DNA of 64,000 nt, from contig NC_135549.1 in the NCBI RefSeq assembly GCF_964340395.1, positions 7,614,842 through 7,678,841 of the forward strand, read 5' to 3'. The first letter of the stretch is position 1; each line of letters starts with the position of its first letter. The notes beneath the pieces are model-generated. The model saw only the letters and a list, made by a program, of their open reading frames with translations. It made no database searches and was not told the origin of the DNA. A program made the position numbers and the translations under genes. Positions 38,553-51,400 of this stretch are shown piece after piece. This stretch comes from Glandiceps talaboti (lineage: Eukaryota; Hemichordata; Enteropneusta; Spengelidae).

Positions 38553-41500
38553 TCAAGCAAGAGACCCACCTTCGTTTTTGTCCTTATTACCGTGAGTTTT
38601 TCTTCTTAGTTTTTGCTTGAAGGTTTTCAGCTGTTTCATGATTGATTTTCTAGCAGGCCCGTTACGTTGCACTGCTTAAAAAGAGAAAGTGAATAAAAAT
38701 GGATAATTAGTGTTTTATCAAAATAGAGAGCAAAATTAATTATAATATTAGAGAAATGAAGAAGTAGAATGCTCTGCAGTGTTTCCATGGTTACCGTATG
38801 CTTCACAATTTTTTCTGCACTATGAAATCGTATTTTGAAAGACTTCCTCTAACTTATTCATTACGGCAATAATCATGTTACGTACCTTCATTTAGTTCTT
38901 TGCCTTTGTCTTCGATGTCGTCTTTAGTTCTGAAAGGCATCTCTTTCCAATAACCTTCTTCTTTACCGTGCATCACTACAAGGGTAACATTGTATAATGT
39001 ATCTGGTTGTAAGTCGTGGACCTCAACCTGTGTGGTGATGGCATCGTCGATATCAAGAACACGAGGATTATTGGCGGCGCCATTCATTTCAACCACATAT
39101 AATCTGTATCCTGTACAGTTGGTGCAGGTATTCCAACGAATCCCTGTTCTTTCTTTGGTCAACAAATAAAACCCCATTTGCGTAATATCTGCTACATCTG
39201 GGAAAACAGAAAACGCATAAAATGCCTTGTGTTATGATGAATGATTTACTATGATAATATATCTATCATCTCCAAGGATCACGATTTGAGGAAACATGAA
39301 AAAAATCCTCGACATTTCAATTTGTTTACATCACATGTTAGTTCCTTCATTTTACAATGTTTTGATATTACTTGATTTCCGAGTGGCTCTCACTGTATAT
39401 TGTCACTCGACTATTTTTTACTGTAAATATCAGAACAGCAACTAGCTTTGTGGTGTTACAGTTCAAACTACTCCCAACCGTATTCATGATAATATAGCAT
39501 AACGACTTACAGCTTCGTACTCAAATTTCATATTGTTTAGCCAGACTTAGTCTAGACTGAACCTTGCGATATTGACATTGTAAAATAATGTTTCTTACTT
39601 TCCGATAAATCGTCACTTTCAGGATGTTCAACACATTCAGGTAAATGTAGGGAATCCATCACGTTTTCAGTAGCATCATTCTGCTCACTATTATCTACTT
39701 CCGGCTCATTCTCGTCTTGTGGTGTTGCTTCTTCGGTTGGTTGATTATTGAGCTGTGTATTAAAATTATTAATCTTTTCCCTTGGTTCATCTGCGCAATC
39801 ACCTAAAGTAGAAAACATACAGCCAGTTGGTTTGAGAGAAGAACCAAACATTCCATTTTTTCGGTGCTTCTTAAAAACCAATATACTGTATACGACCATG
39901 GTCGCTATTCTGATTCACAATGTCGTTAAAGCCAGTATGCGGTGTCAGATAGTCTCTGGACTGGGTCATGTGACACCAGATTCATTAAATGTGATCTCTA
40001 GAATATATATGTGCAAGAACCAAATTGTCATCTGACAGTAGTAAATTACGGCGACTACAATTCGAAAACATAGACAAAACATGGCGCTGTACAGTTTATG
40101 AAAGTATTAAGGGTTTACTTCAACGGCGTGGAAAAACGCTTTGAAAAATAAACAAATTGTTATTAAGTCGATCATAAGACCACTTAATTCCACTAAATTC
40201 GTTTAGTGGTCTGAGGTTAATCTTATTGTTCAATGATAGATCTGAACTGACCTTGAGTTGAATTCAAACTTGTTGGTTCACTTTCATCAGAGTCATCACT
40301 CTCTGACCACGATAGTTCCTCAGCAAGGTGGTTACTGTATTTCTTCAGTGCGTCTTTAAATTCAATTAAAGCAATCGTGCTTTTCGGGAGTTCCTTAATT
40401 AGCCGACGAGCTTTCTCGGTGTTTGTAATTTCATTCGAAATGGCTTCAACTGTCTGTTCTGTCAGTATACCATTTTGCAGTAACCAATCTAACACGTTAA
40501 GGACAATAAAGCGAAGTCCTTCAACGAGATCACAAAGCTTCTGCACTAAGCACGAACGATGCCGCTTTCGTATGTTGTCCAACCACACTTCAACCAATTC
40601 ACTGTACTCGGGAAAGATGTCTTTTTTCTCCTGTACCAGAGTTTGTAATAACGCTACCTTATCACGGATGCATGTTTTCTGACTGATTTTATTGCAGTCA
40701 TCTTCTTCCAGGATTTCGTGTTGACAATACACATCTAAACAATGTAGTATTTCAGCTGTACGGGAAATAAAATAAATAAAGGTAGTAGTTTCAGAAACAT
40801 TTGAACCAGAATTCGTTCTATCGACAAGCGACACTTACAATTCTCTTAATTACATATACTTACTTTGCTATACAAAGACAAAACTCGTACGGCCAAGTTG
40901 ATTTATTGTCAGGGCCCGCGTGGTGTTAACTGTTTATACCACGCACAAATGGAAGTGGGTATTGCTTGCTGGTCTATGAGACTTGGTTAACGAGAGTGCC
41001 ATGGAATACTTTAATGGCGTTCAAACTGTTTTGTCCTTCAGCAGTTTCATGATGCAATGTATTTCTAAATCCCCTTACTGAATAAAAAAACATTGTTTTG
41101 GTTTACTACCACTAAATTAAATTTAAAAAACACGACATCGTAGGACCTTTATTATTATTACTGTTTCACATTCAAAAGTACAGATAGTAAAAAAATACTC
41201 ACTCGGGGAAAATCCTATCTCTCTACCACGCGTTATCAGCTTCCTGATTTCCTGAGTGTGGATTTCGCGGACGGCATGATATAGTTCTTTTCCTTCTTGG
41301 GTTCTTTGAATCTCTTCAATAAGAGGAATTGAGATTTTCTCACGTCTATGGATTAACCTTCCATAAAAATGAACGATTGTGGAAGGCTCAGCTGGAGACA
41401 ACTTGTACCACTTGGCATGAAATTGTCGCATCAATTGTTTTGGCACTTCTTCCTCACGACTACTATAGTTAAAGTATGTGGCAAAGAACTTGCCTCTCCC

Positions 41501-44500
41501 TGGTTGGTTTTGTTTATTTAAATCTGAATCAACGAGTACGGCGTTTAAGATAGGATTGGAGGATGACACGGTCTTTCCATTGTCGTCAGTGGTTACAGAT
41601 TCATCACACATTTTTTTCATGGACTTGGATGCAATAAATATAATCCTATTGGCATTTCTTATATGATCTATAGCGTCATCAATTTCATCCTCTGAACGAT
41701 CCAATATGTTCACAGCCGTGGCAACCATACTTGGTCCAAGATGTACGCGTAAAAATGCAGCAAACTTCTTAGCGACATCTTCATGTTGTGGTTGATCTGG
41801 CGCGTAAAGTAGTAAACAATAGATGTCTTCACCTGCTTCGACAGCGTCACCAAAGCGTATACGTACATAACCTGTCACGTCGCTCTCTTTATCATTTTTC
41901 TTTTCCGAAACTGCACCCTTTGTTTTCGAAATCTGTACCGCACCTGGCTGATCAACACCTGGCTTTTGGTTTTCTGATGAAATAGAATTCACATAACATG
42001 GTTAAAAATTGAATAACTACGTCACATAAATTGTTGCATTTTGTTGCACTACAAAATAGGTAAATTTAAACATAAATTCTCAGAGCATCAGAATAATGAG
42101 ATTTTTGTCTTTTCGTACTCCATAAACCACCACACTTCGTAGCATTGCATCCCTTAATAACCCTGAGGCGACAATTTGAAAATAAATTTGTTCTGTGAGT
42201 CTCTGTGTTTATGTGTGTGCTTGTGTTGCGTTTTCGACGACCTATTTTCAAATGAATGATGTTCAGTAAATAAAATACAATATTTTTCATTTAGTTCTGT
42301 TAAATATTCATGAAAAAATGTAACGTGACAACAAATTGCAAATTGTCATAATGTTTCGGAGTATTTTAAATTCTTCAGATTTCAAACATAAATTTGACAA
42401 AATTCAAATCTTGTTCCTTCAACAGGGCAGTGAAAGTGGAGTATTATAAATCAAATATTTATTACAATGTAATCATTTTCTGGGGATAGGTTATCGGAAA
42501 TGCATGTTTTGGGGGTGTTTTCGCCTCAGTAAACGTACATATAATATATTGTGTAATCGAAGCGTTTATGTATTATCCCTGTCTAAGTTATGCCAATGAC
42601 TAGACTTACTGACGGTGGTTAAGAATACCTCAGTAATTCAGAACACAACAGCTATATTTTGATCTAAAGCAAAACTTAGGACCCCAAGAATGTATCAACT
42701 CAACTTATGCCCCGTTGTCATCTACTGTAAACCCGACAAATCGTGACCTGATCTGTCTAACCTAGCCTCTGCCTGACCTCTGATGCATTAATAATGTATT
42801 ACAAGTTGAGACCAAGTATTTTACTCTTGTCATTGTGTACTGGCAATCTTTCACCTATAAAACTGCCAAGACTGTTGGTTAGGTTTATACCCCTGTTACT
42901 TCAGGGCTGAAGACTCGACCACAGTCACACTGTCTGAAAGAGGGACTGTGACGCGACATACTAGCAGTAAATTGGCACGAGTTAGCAAGAGTAAATAGTT
43001 CTATCTCAACCCCTAGATATGACCTGAGCGTAAATACGTCATCATTATTAGTTGTCAAGTCATTATACTTTACTGCTAGTTCTATACAACAAAATAGCAC
43101 TGTGCGTCATCAAATAGTCCATACACTTTTGTTTACTTTTACAGAATTGGACTTTAAATGGGTCACAGTCGAAATTTATTAGGAGTAGGCGTGTATAATA
43201 GGGACTAGTTATTTGTTAACACATTTCGTTTTTTAACCGCTGTCTTCAAGCTTCTACCTTCCCTAGCATTTTGAAAAAGTGAAATATACAACTTTAACAC
43301 TGAAATTTATCATGTTTTCATCATTGAAAGCCAACAGTAAGATACACAATAAAAGAAATACTAACAACTTTACGGAAAGAATATCAACAATGGTTTTACT
43401 TTTCATTCCACTGCACTGTGTCATCGTTTTATTACACAGTCCCTGTAACATGCTAGGCATGGGAATGAGGTGTGATTCACTTTCATCATTTAGAAAATAT
43501 AACGATAAAAAAATAGATACTCTCGTAATGATAGAGCACTGAAAATTTTCAGGAAGGATCAAAATTTTAAAAAAAAATGATAAAGCACCAAACGTTGTAC
43601 ACAAGTAAATCAGTCTATTGTGTCTCTGAATTTATGTGACACGTGATAATTCACATAGCGTACATCATGTACACATAGCGTACATCATGTACACATGCTT
43701 CCTTAATTAAGCTGAATTTAGTAACTTGCCTCTATGACCTCTCGTGACTCCACCCAGTGACAGTCTGCCTTATTACCTATCAAAATATCTATTTAACAGA
43801 TCCACTTACGTTTGAATACTAGACAGCATTGAAAATTGTGTTTATGACGTCAAACATATGTTTTATCGCACCTGTCTGTTATGAAACCGTTGATCATATG
43901 ACCAAAGGACTTCGCGATATTTGTGTTGAATATCTGTCCTGTCTCTGTGTGTAACCGTATTTACAAAGAGTCTAGATCTCAATTCCAAGCTCTCTCTACG
44001 TATACATGTATACTTTTTAAAACGTGGGTCATAAACCGTTTACATACAAAATATGTGATTCACTTCATCACTGACTGGGACATTTGGAATTGGTTCAAAT
44101 GTTGGTAGCAACTTCTTAGTAAGTTCGGTGGTTTAAGCGCCCATTGTGTTGGATATCATGAATATGTCTATATTGTTTTCAATTGTATTATTGGTATCAA
44201 AGATCATGAGTGAACTAGTAGACATGATCTGGTAGACATGAACTGGTAGACATGAACTGGTAGTGAACTACCACATGGGTTAAACAGTTGTAAACGTTCG
44301 TCAGTTGTGGTAAACTATCACATATGGAATTCATACGGAGACAAGTCGACACTTTACACAATTTCACACAGATGTTTTTTTCATATAAAATCTAGTATCA
44401 TGGTATATCATTTGTATATACTACACGGAAATAAATGCCAGAATTCACCCCGGAAATACGCCCAAAAATAGTCATTTAGTCGACTCAGACTGCCTTATTT

Positions 44501-44939
44501 TATTTTGCTGTAATGCTTAATTAATAACATGCAATGGTGTTCTAGTGTCGTTTTAGAAATACTGGTGAACGTTGCCAAAAAAGAGGTGGTATTGTGACAA
44601 ACTGGATGGCCTGTATAGACTTGGACCAAAGAAGGAAGTTCACAGAGGTCAAGCAGTCTATTGTCATCCGCCATTTTTTTCGCGAAGTTCCCATTTTCAA
44701 TCGCAACAAACAGTTTCAAACTACATATACATATATTTATAGAGAACATGCATTCAGCATATTACTAAAATGTTCAACATATCAAAAACAATTTTTAAAA
44801 GACACACAACCAAATCAAGCTATATACCATTGCAAAACGTATGGCAGCCATGTCATATTGGGAAAGACAGAAATGAGTTGCATATAAACTTACCTGTACC
44901 AGGGATCTCAGTCATTACGTATGTGTCTATACCTGCCAT
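38553..44939 (-). CDS. SEFIR-CARD-CARD-FN3 protein, predicted cytosolic signalling adaptor
   Basis: The minus-strand exons, in transcript order, are 44939-44894, 41973-41203, 40755-40252, 39802-39599, 39197-38886 and 38674-38553, giving 1959 nt, 652 aa. All junctions are phase 1. Residues 1-15 are MAGIDTYVMTEIPGT. A SEFIR domain covers about 66-220 (YCLLLYAPDQPQHEDVAKKF, NRIIFIASKS, FFATYFNYSSREEEVPKQL). The third exon encodes two death-fold units: a weaker CARD-like one (about 273-340) and a clear CARD (about 345-420: VLDWLLQNGILTEQTVEAI, ARRLIKELP, FKDALKKYSNHLAEEL). A strongly acidic linker follows (441-508), then an FN3 domain (509-612: TGIRWNTCTNCTGYRLYVVE, LQPDTLYNVTLVV), then a basic tail. 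No signal peptide or TM was found, so the FN3 would be intracellular. The 5' exon was chosen because it starts with ATG, ends in a GTAAGT donor and has the right phase. Its large intron (about 2.9 kb) makes it the least certain part. The C-terminus also has an alternative. Confidence 0.75.
38671..38676 (-). other. NAGNAG tandem acceptor of last exon
   Basis: Transcript-sense sequence CTTTTTAAGCAG offers two in-frame acceptors three bases apart (exon starting at 38674 or 38671). They would give proteins differing by one residue. Confidence 0.5.
40177..40215. repeat. Degenerate CTCAGACC palindrome
   Basis: AGACCACTTAA on the left faces TTTAGTGGTCTGAG on the right, with an inner perfect CCACTAAA/TTTAGTGG hairpin (40190-40209). 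It lies in the intron just after the CARD exon of the SEFIR-CARD-FN3 gene. Confidence 0.7.
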
Positions 44940-46860
44940 TTCTAGAGGTTTGCCGGGATGGGGGTCCCGCTGCAAATGCCCAAACTTTGAGACTGATTCC
45001 CCCTTTCGGTTCCCTGGTTCGTTAACGTTACATGATATGTGCCTATGTGGTTGGACAGTGATAGTGAATCCCAGTGTTAAGAAGTCAAACACCAAATTAC
45101 TTCCGCCTTCAACTTTCTAAACGTATTGTTAAATTGTCTTCTATCAGTTGTGCGCACATAGTTCCCTCACGGTGATATTTGTTGGTATTTCAGCTGACGG
45201 GGTGTATAGTCATGTACATGTACATCTTCAAATCGACGTTTGCAACTTTAACTACATAATAATAAGCATGTCATTGTGTCGTCGACTGATCATTGGTGAC
45301 CGCCAACAAGGAAATTCCCCTTTCTATAAATGTTGACTGCAGTCATTTTGTACATCCGTGTCATAATATAAAGCAGTGTACACAACTTGGTGCAACAGAG
45401 ATACTAGTATCACACAATCTATTATGGTCTAACAACTTTAGGGGCGTTACCAAAAGTGATTGACTTCCAAGTCTGTTGTGCGGCGTTTATACGTTCCCTT
45501 TCTTACGTCTGTAGAAGCTGTTGCATATAATTAATATTGAAGGTTTTTATAAATCTCATATTTAGGCGTGTGGTTAGAATTTTCGGCCAAGAGGGGGGGG
45601 GGGAATTAGTTGTCAAAAAAGTTTGCCCCTCCCCCCTTCGCGGTCTCAACAATTTCCATGCTCCCCCAAAAACAAATAAACACAGGGATTTTGCATAGGC
45701 CCAACCCACCTAAGACGACACAGAGGTTTCAATCTTGTAATCGAATTATACGGTAAAAAAAATAATAACCCCTCCTGTATTCTGGAGATGTACAAATTAT
45801 AGGGTACACATAAATTATTAAAGTAACGGGGACAGTCGACTTCAGAAAAGATAAGTGATTTCTGTACAGATGTTGTGGAGAAATCTCATATTGGGCTATG
45901 ACGTCCTCTTTGAAAATACTTCACCAGCGGGGCTTTTCCCTTCAGTGTTGATTTAGGGGCGAAACGTCATCACCATAATATAATAATGGGTGATAGGAAG
46001 AGTGTGGAAGATGGTGTCCTCCTCCAACGGTGAGCACGTTTTGAAAATAAGGACATGTAGAAGGCTACTTTATAGAGACACACAATATCAAACCATACCA
46101 AGGAATACTTGAATATGGTCTTCAATACCTCAATTTTATTCCCAGTACACATTTCATATCACACGACGACAATTGTACACATTTTACTAATACATACATA
46201 GGTACAACAGAGATATATATTTCGGCAGACACACACATTCTCTTCGCTATCGATCGACAGTATCATGATCAAATATATGGATATATGGATATATGGATAT
46301 ATGGTAAATGAAGTGCATATGGTGTCAAATGTATGAGGTAAACGACTACTCCTGAGGTTTAATTTGTCCAAAGAGTCAACTTTACTCTAGAGTGGTATTA
46401 TCTGCCTCTGTCTCCATCATCAATACACCAAAATAAATCCACAGCACTGTCTTCTTTTGAATTTAAAATTTTTTGAGCCCCACTTTCAACTCACAATTGT
46501 TTTTCATGACCCACCCCAATTTCTCACCAGGCCCCTTGTCGTAAATTCTGACCGCAGCCTTACTTTTGTGCTACTAACACCCAGCAAAACCGCTATTCAC
46601 ACCGCTCCTTCACATTTGTAGTTACCTGTATGCCCCGTCCCATCATCATGACTTCGTAATCATTGTAGCCATATTGGAATTTTTCGATACATTAAGTTTG
46701 CTATTGCAATTTATCCTTTTCAAAATTAGTGAAACGTCCAACAAGTAGATTATAGATCGTTTGTAGAAAAAATGAATTATGAATTCGTCCGATCTTATAG
46801 ACTATATATTTCAACATGTCACATACGTTTGAACATAATTTGGAAGTCAAAACAATAACA

Positions 46861-46866
46861 ATAACA

Positions 46867-46899
<33 letters not shown>

Positions 46900-47020
46900 C
46901 TGCATAAGAAATTGGTGTTCCAGTTTGTTTGTTTGTTTGTTTGTTTGTATGTATGTATGTATGTATGTATGTATGTATGTATGTATGTATGTATGTATGT
47001 ATGTATGTATGTATGTATGC
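46861..47020. repeat. (CAA)n, (GTTT)n and (TATG)n microsatellites
   Basis: Three adjacent simple repeats near the left end of unit 1. The matching tract in unit 2 is at 55640-55790, where the CAA block has almost vanished and the TATG block is longer. Confidence 0.9.
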
Positions 47021-47244
47021 CATATGAAGATATTTGAAGATACGTGACGATTTCTTCAGTATTCTCCTGTCGTCAATGTATTATGCTGTGAGTGTCCCTC
47101 GGAGTTGTCCAAAGTCATGACATCTTTTTTTTTTAAGCACAGTTGAATTGTCTGCATTTCTTCTTTGACTAGAATTTCTGTTTTAAATGTGTTTATCTAA
47201 GACGGTCGACGTCCTTGTTGCCCTTTGTATCTCCATGTCTTATC

Positions 47245-47395
47245 TCATCATCTCTCTTACAACACTCATCCTCATCATGCACCCTTCTCTTGTATCTCAG
47301 TATCTCTCACAACACTCATCCTGATCATGCCCCCTTCTCTTGTATCTCAGTATCTCTCTCACAACACTCATCCTGATCATGCCCCCTTCTCTCGT
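47245..47395. repeat. ~51-bp tandem repeat, three copies
   Basis: Each copy reads CTCACAACACTCATCCTGAT followed by CATGCCCCCTTCTCT, with minor changes. Unit 2 has a single copy (about 56007-56055), so copy number changed after, or at, the duplication. Confidence 0.8.
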
Positions 47396-48200
47396 AAAGA
47401 TCGTTTACTTATTTTAATACATTCCATACAATAGCTCAATGACTACAATTAAAATTGCCAATTACATTATATTGAATTAATTTAATTTCATATAACATAA
47501 GTGTTCAATAGCACAAACTATTCCATCATAAATTATGACATTTGCTGGTTATGGCACGTAGAAAAATCGTCGTAAGTGACATAACATTATTCCTGAGTAA
47601 TGGCATGGAAAGATGTAAAACATTTATCAGTTTGTGTGGAATACAGTTTCATATCCAGAGAGTGTAAAGGCACGTTGAATAAAATTAACTCTTATTTGGC
47701 GGTATTTTCCAACTACATTCTCAATATGTAAGAATTATTTATACAATATATTGAAATGTCGATTGCATTGATATGAAGTAACACCATGACTTGAATAAGA
47801 CTTATTCCACAAAATGATTGTCTATTCTGTGTAACATATTGCATAGACAAAAAATGGACTCGGGTATACTTTCTGTTAATGTAATATTGGACTCGGATAT
47901 ATTTTCTTTTAATGTAAATGTGCTGGATAATATATGTCCAACGCTTCGTTGCATTTGCCTCAGGCATTGTCTCGTTTCTTGAATATTTCTCTGTGTGAAT
48001 AAGTGAAGTAACGAGTTAATATAAGCCTGGACAAATACCATGGTACAGTAGCCATTCTTAGTAACGCAGACAAACTGTCTCATGACGGACAGTGCTTTGT
48101 GTCTTACGATAGGTCACGTTAAGGTCATCGTATGTCTGCCCAGAGTGTTAGTCATAACCATTATACACACAATTGACCCCATTGAACTTCTGACACACCT

Positions 48201-48300
<100 letters not shown>

Positions 48301-48489
48301 TCAGTTGTACGCTTGCCTACAATAGTTTAGATGTCAGCGTGATATCGAATCATCGCTAAAAACGATTTTAGGCAATCAGCCTCTATACTATGTCTACAAT
48401 TACGCGAAACCACAACTCGAAACAAGTAGCATTTTGAAAATACCAAAATTGTAAGACCGTATTATAGACCACAAAATGAGCACCTACCT

Positions 48490-51400
48490 CTAGCTCGTGT
48501 TCATGGACTCAATGCCCATTGCGATGAGGTTTTCTTCAGAATCGACGTTATCATCTTGTAATGGGTACTTAACATTTCCACCTTGTTTTTCTATTTGGTA
48601 ATAAACACAGTGAGTTTTATCATGTATTAGCCTGTCAGTCACCAGCTCATTGGTCAAAGTTTAATACACTACGAATAAGTACGTTGTATTTTCCTACCCT
48701 CCTCGACCCATGTCACGGTAACTATGACGACCATGCACTACATTGAATGTATTGTGTATGTATATATAGACCTGTGACACCACGGTGTTTGTATTGGACA
48801 AGTGTCGTTAATTAAAACACATACCCTCCACGAATAATGTAGGGTCTACGATTATAATAAGTCTAAAGAAGAAGCAAATACAAACCCAACCTGATTAAAA
48901 TCTGATGAGGTGACTAGATGTCTTTATTTACCTCTGTTCCCATCGTTTTGTGTCGTTTGTTTTTGCATCGTTTGTTTTGTTCCGGGTGATCGCCGCCTTC
49001 CAGCGATCACTTGGAACAAAAGAAACGACACAAAACGATGGAAATAGAAGTAAATAAAGACATCTATCGCCGCTTTCAGCACATCAAATTTTAATCAGAT
49101 TGATACTAAACCCAAATAATAAACCACTGAAACAACAAGGCATATTTACCATCATAAACATCCGCGTCGTCCGAATCATCGCTGCTGTCAGTATCCACTA
49201 AATCCGCTAGATGACCATGGCTCACTGCTAAAGCTTCACGAAACGTCGTGACAGCAACTCTAGTGTTCGGTAACTCGTCCAACAATTTTCGTACTGCGTC
49301 GTCACCTGTTCTCTCATGCGTTATAGCCGTTGCTACAGCGGTACTGATCACATCCCTTTGTTGCAAGTAGTCGAGAACAGTTTGGTAAGTGAACCTAAGG
49401 TCTTTGATTAATTCGATTCTGTTATCTATCAGGGATTTTTTGTGTTTGTCACGGGATACATTTTCTCTCCACACTTGTAACAGTCTTTGAAGAAAATCTG
49501 GTATGTCACGGTTCTTGTTTGTAATACACCCAATCACCAGGTCCAATTTCTTACTTAAAGTACTTGCTCTCTGTACCCTCTGGTATTCTTCATGCGAAAT
49601 AAACCCCTCTCGGCGAAACAGATCCAAGCATTTAAGGCCGAAGTCTCCTGAAAGAAAAACACATGCTCAATCAAAATAATAATCCCTGATTCTTAAAATC
49701 AGCTTTCCTTGCCATAAAAAATACTTGTACATTTTGCAAATTGTACTTTGGATCATTACAACTGTATAACGATAATAAGAGTTACACATTAATGGCGGAG
49801 CAACAATAAATCAGCCAAAATCACCAGGAAACAAGATTTAGTTTGAATTTTGCAAATACTATTTTGTTCAAAGTTTTACTGCCATACTCACTCATCAACC
49901 ACACAGCGATCCATTCTTTTTCACTAGGCGAAAATATTGTGATCTTACCTTCGGAGAAACCCATATTCTCACCATGTTGTATTATCTCACATACCCCTCT
50001 CTGCCGTTTGACGTTCTGGATGCTTTTGTGGAGTTTTTTCCCTGGTCCAGTCTTCACATCGAGCAGTTGTGGAAAGGAAACTTTGCCTTTTCTGCGAAGT
50101 AATCTGCCGTAAAACGTTTCCAACGTAGATGGTGTAACCGTTGATAACTCATCAACACGGTTCACTTGTCGTAGAATTTCTTGAGGTAGTTCATCCTTGC
50201 TACTGTAATCGAAATAGACGGCAAAAAGTCGAGCGTGTCCTGGGGTTTTGTACTCTTTCAAAATGTGCAGTATGATTTCTATCACAATGTCAGTGAACTT
50301 GTTGTCCCCTCCCCGCTTTCTGTTGGAGAACAGTTCAGTTAACTTTGCAGATGCGATAATAATGATTCTGTCTGCCTGACCAATCTTTAAGATACTTTTC
50401 TCTATCTCGTCATTACTTTTAGATTCGTTCAGATTGAACACGTCGACTTCTGTCTGTGCATCACGGTGGTGGTATAAAAATTGGCCAAAGCTGTTCACAA
50501 CTTCCTCGTGTTTTGGTCCATCTGCCACATGGACAATGGCAATGGATTTGGGTTCTTGGGCTACTTCTTTTCGAATAAATTTTACATATCCTGGTAATTG
50601 ACAGATTAAAACAGAAATGAGAAATTATATATTAATGAATGTACTTGTAGACTTATGTGTCTCATGTGGTTGCTATAACGAGATAGACTGTGACGTAGTA
50701 GCATGGTGGGCGTGTTTATTTTTTAAATGACAGCTAGTTGACTATTGCTCTCAAATATACTAGTACTAGATACTAGTACTGTGTCGCTTTGTACATGTAT
50801 AATGTATTGGGCCTCATTAACGTAATAGTCTTTTATTCGTGTTCAACATGTAGGAAATGCTTATCATTTGATCATAATAGTTATTGAAATCTTTACAACG
50901 CAATACAATACAGTATAACTCAACACAGCGTGAATTACTTTGTAAACACTACACAACACCTCAGACCACTACTAGACAACACATACTACAGAACACAGCA
51001 TGACATCGCAGAACACTACAAATCACAAAATACGCAATGCAATGAATTACAATACACCATTATGAACACATCATGTCAGTCATGCCACGGAGCAGAACAA
51101 CAAACCACTACAATACACAATACAACACGACACAAGAAACATAACACAGTAGATAACTATGCAACTTACAAAACAAAATACATGTAATGCTATTAAAGGG
51201 TACATATATCTCTTGCATACCTGGGTCATCGCCGGAAACGCTCTCTTCGATTCCTTTAGCCAATTGCTGTTTCAGGTCGGTTTCAGCGTCACTAAGACTC
51301 TGTAGCGCTTTGTGTTCCCCTACACAATATAATAACGATAATAGCAGTTGCACATTAATGGCGGAACAGCAATAAATCGGCCAAAATCACCAGGAAACAA

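Noticed and set aside
39552-39899. Transmembrane-like start (MVVYSILVFKKHRK) before the acidic exon of the SEFIR-CARD-FN3 gene
   Set aside because: The hydrophobic stretch lies upstream of the acceptor at 39803, in what should be intron. Splicing from the CARD exon into 39802 keeps phase 1 without it. A membrane-anchored isoform cannot be fully excluded.
41478-41985. Plus-strand open frames opposite the SEFIR exon at 41-42 kb
   Set aside because: They are antisense to a well-supported SEFIR exon and carry no domain of their own.
47713-48083. Minus-strand open frames downstream of SEFIR-CARD copy 1, also present in unit 2 (56270-56721)
   Set aside because: Low-complexity translations of 3' flanking DNA, with no acceptor in phase with the gene after its stop codon.
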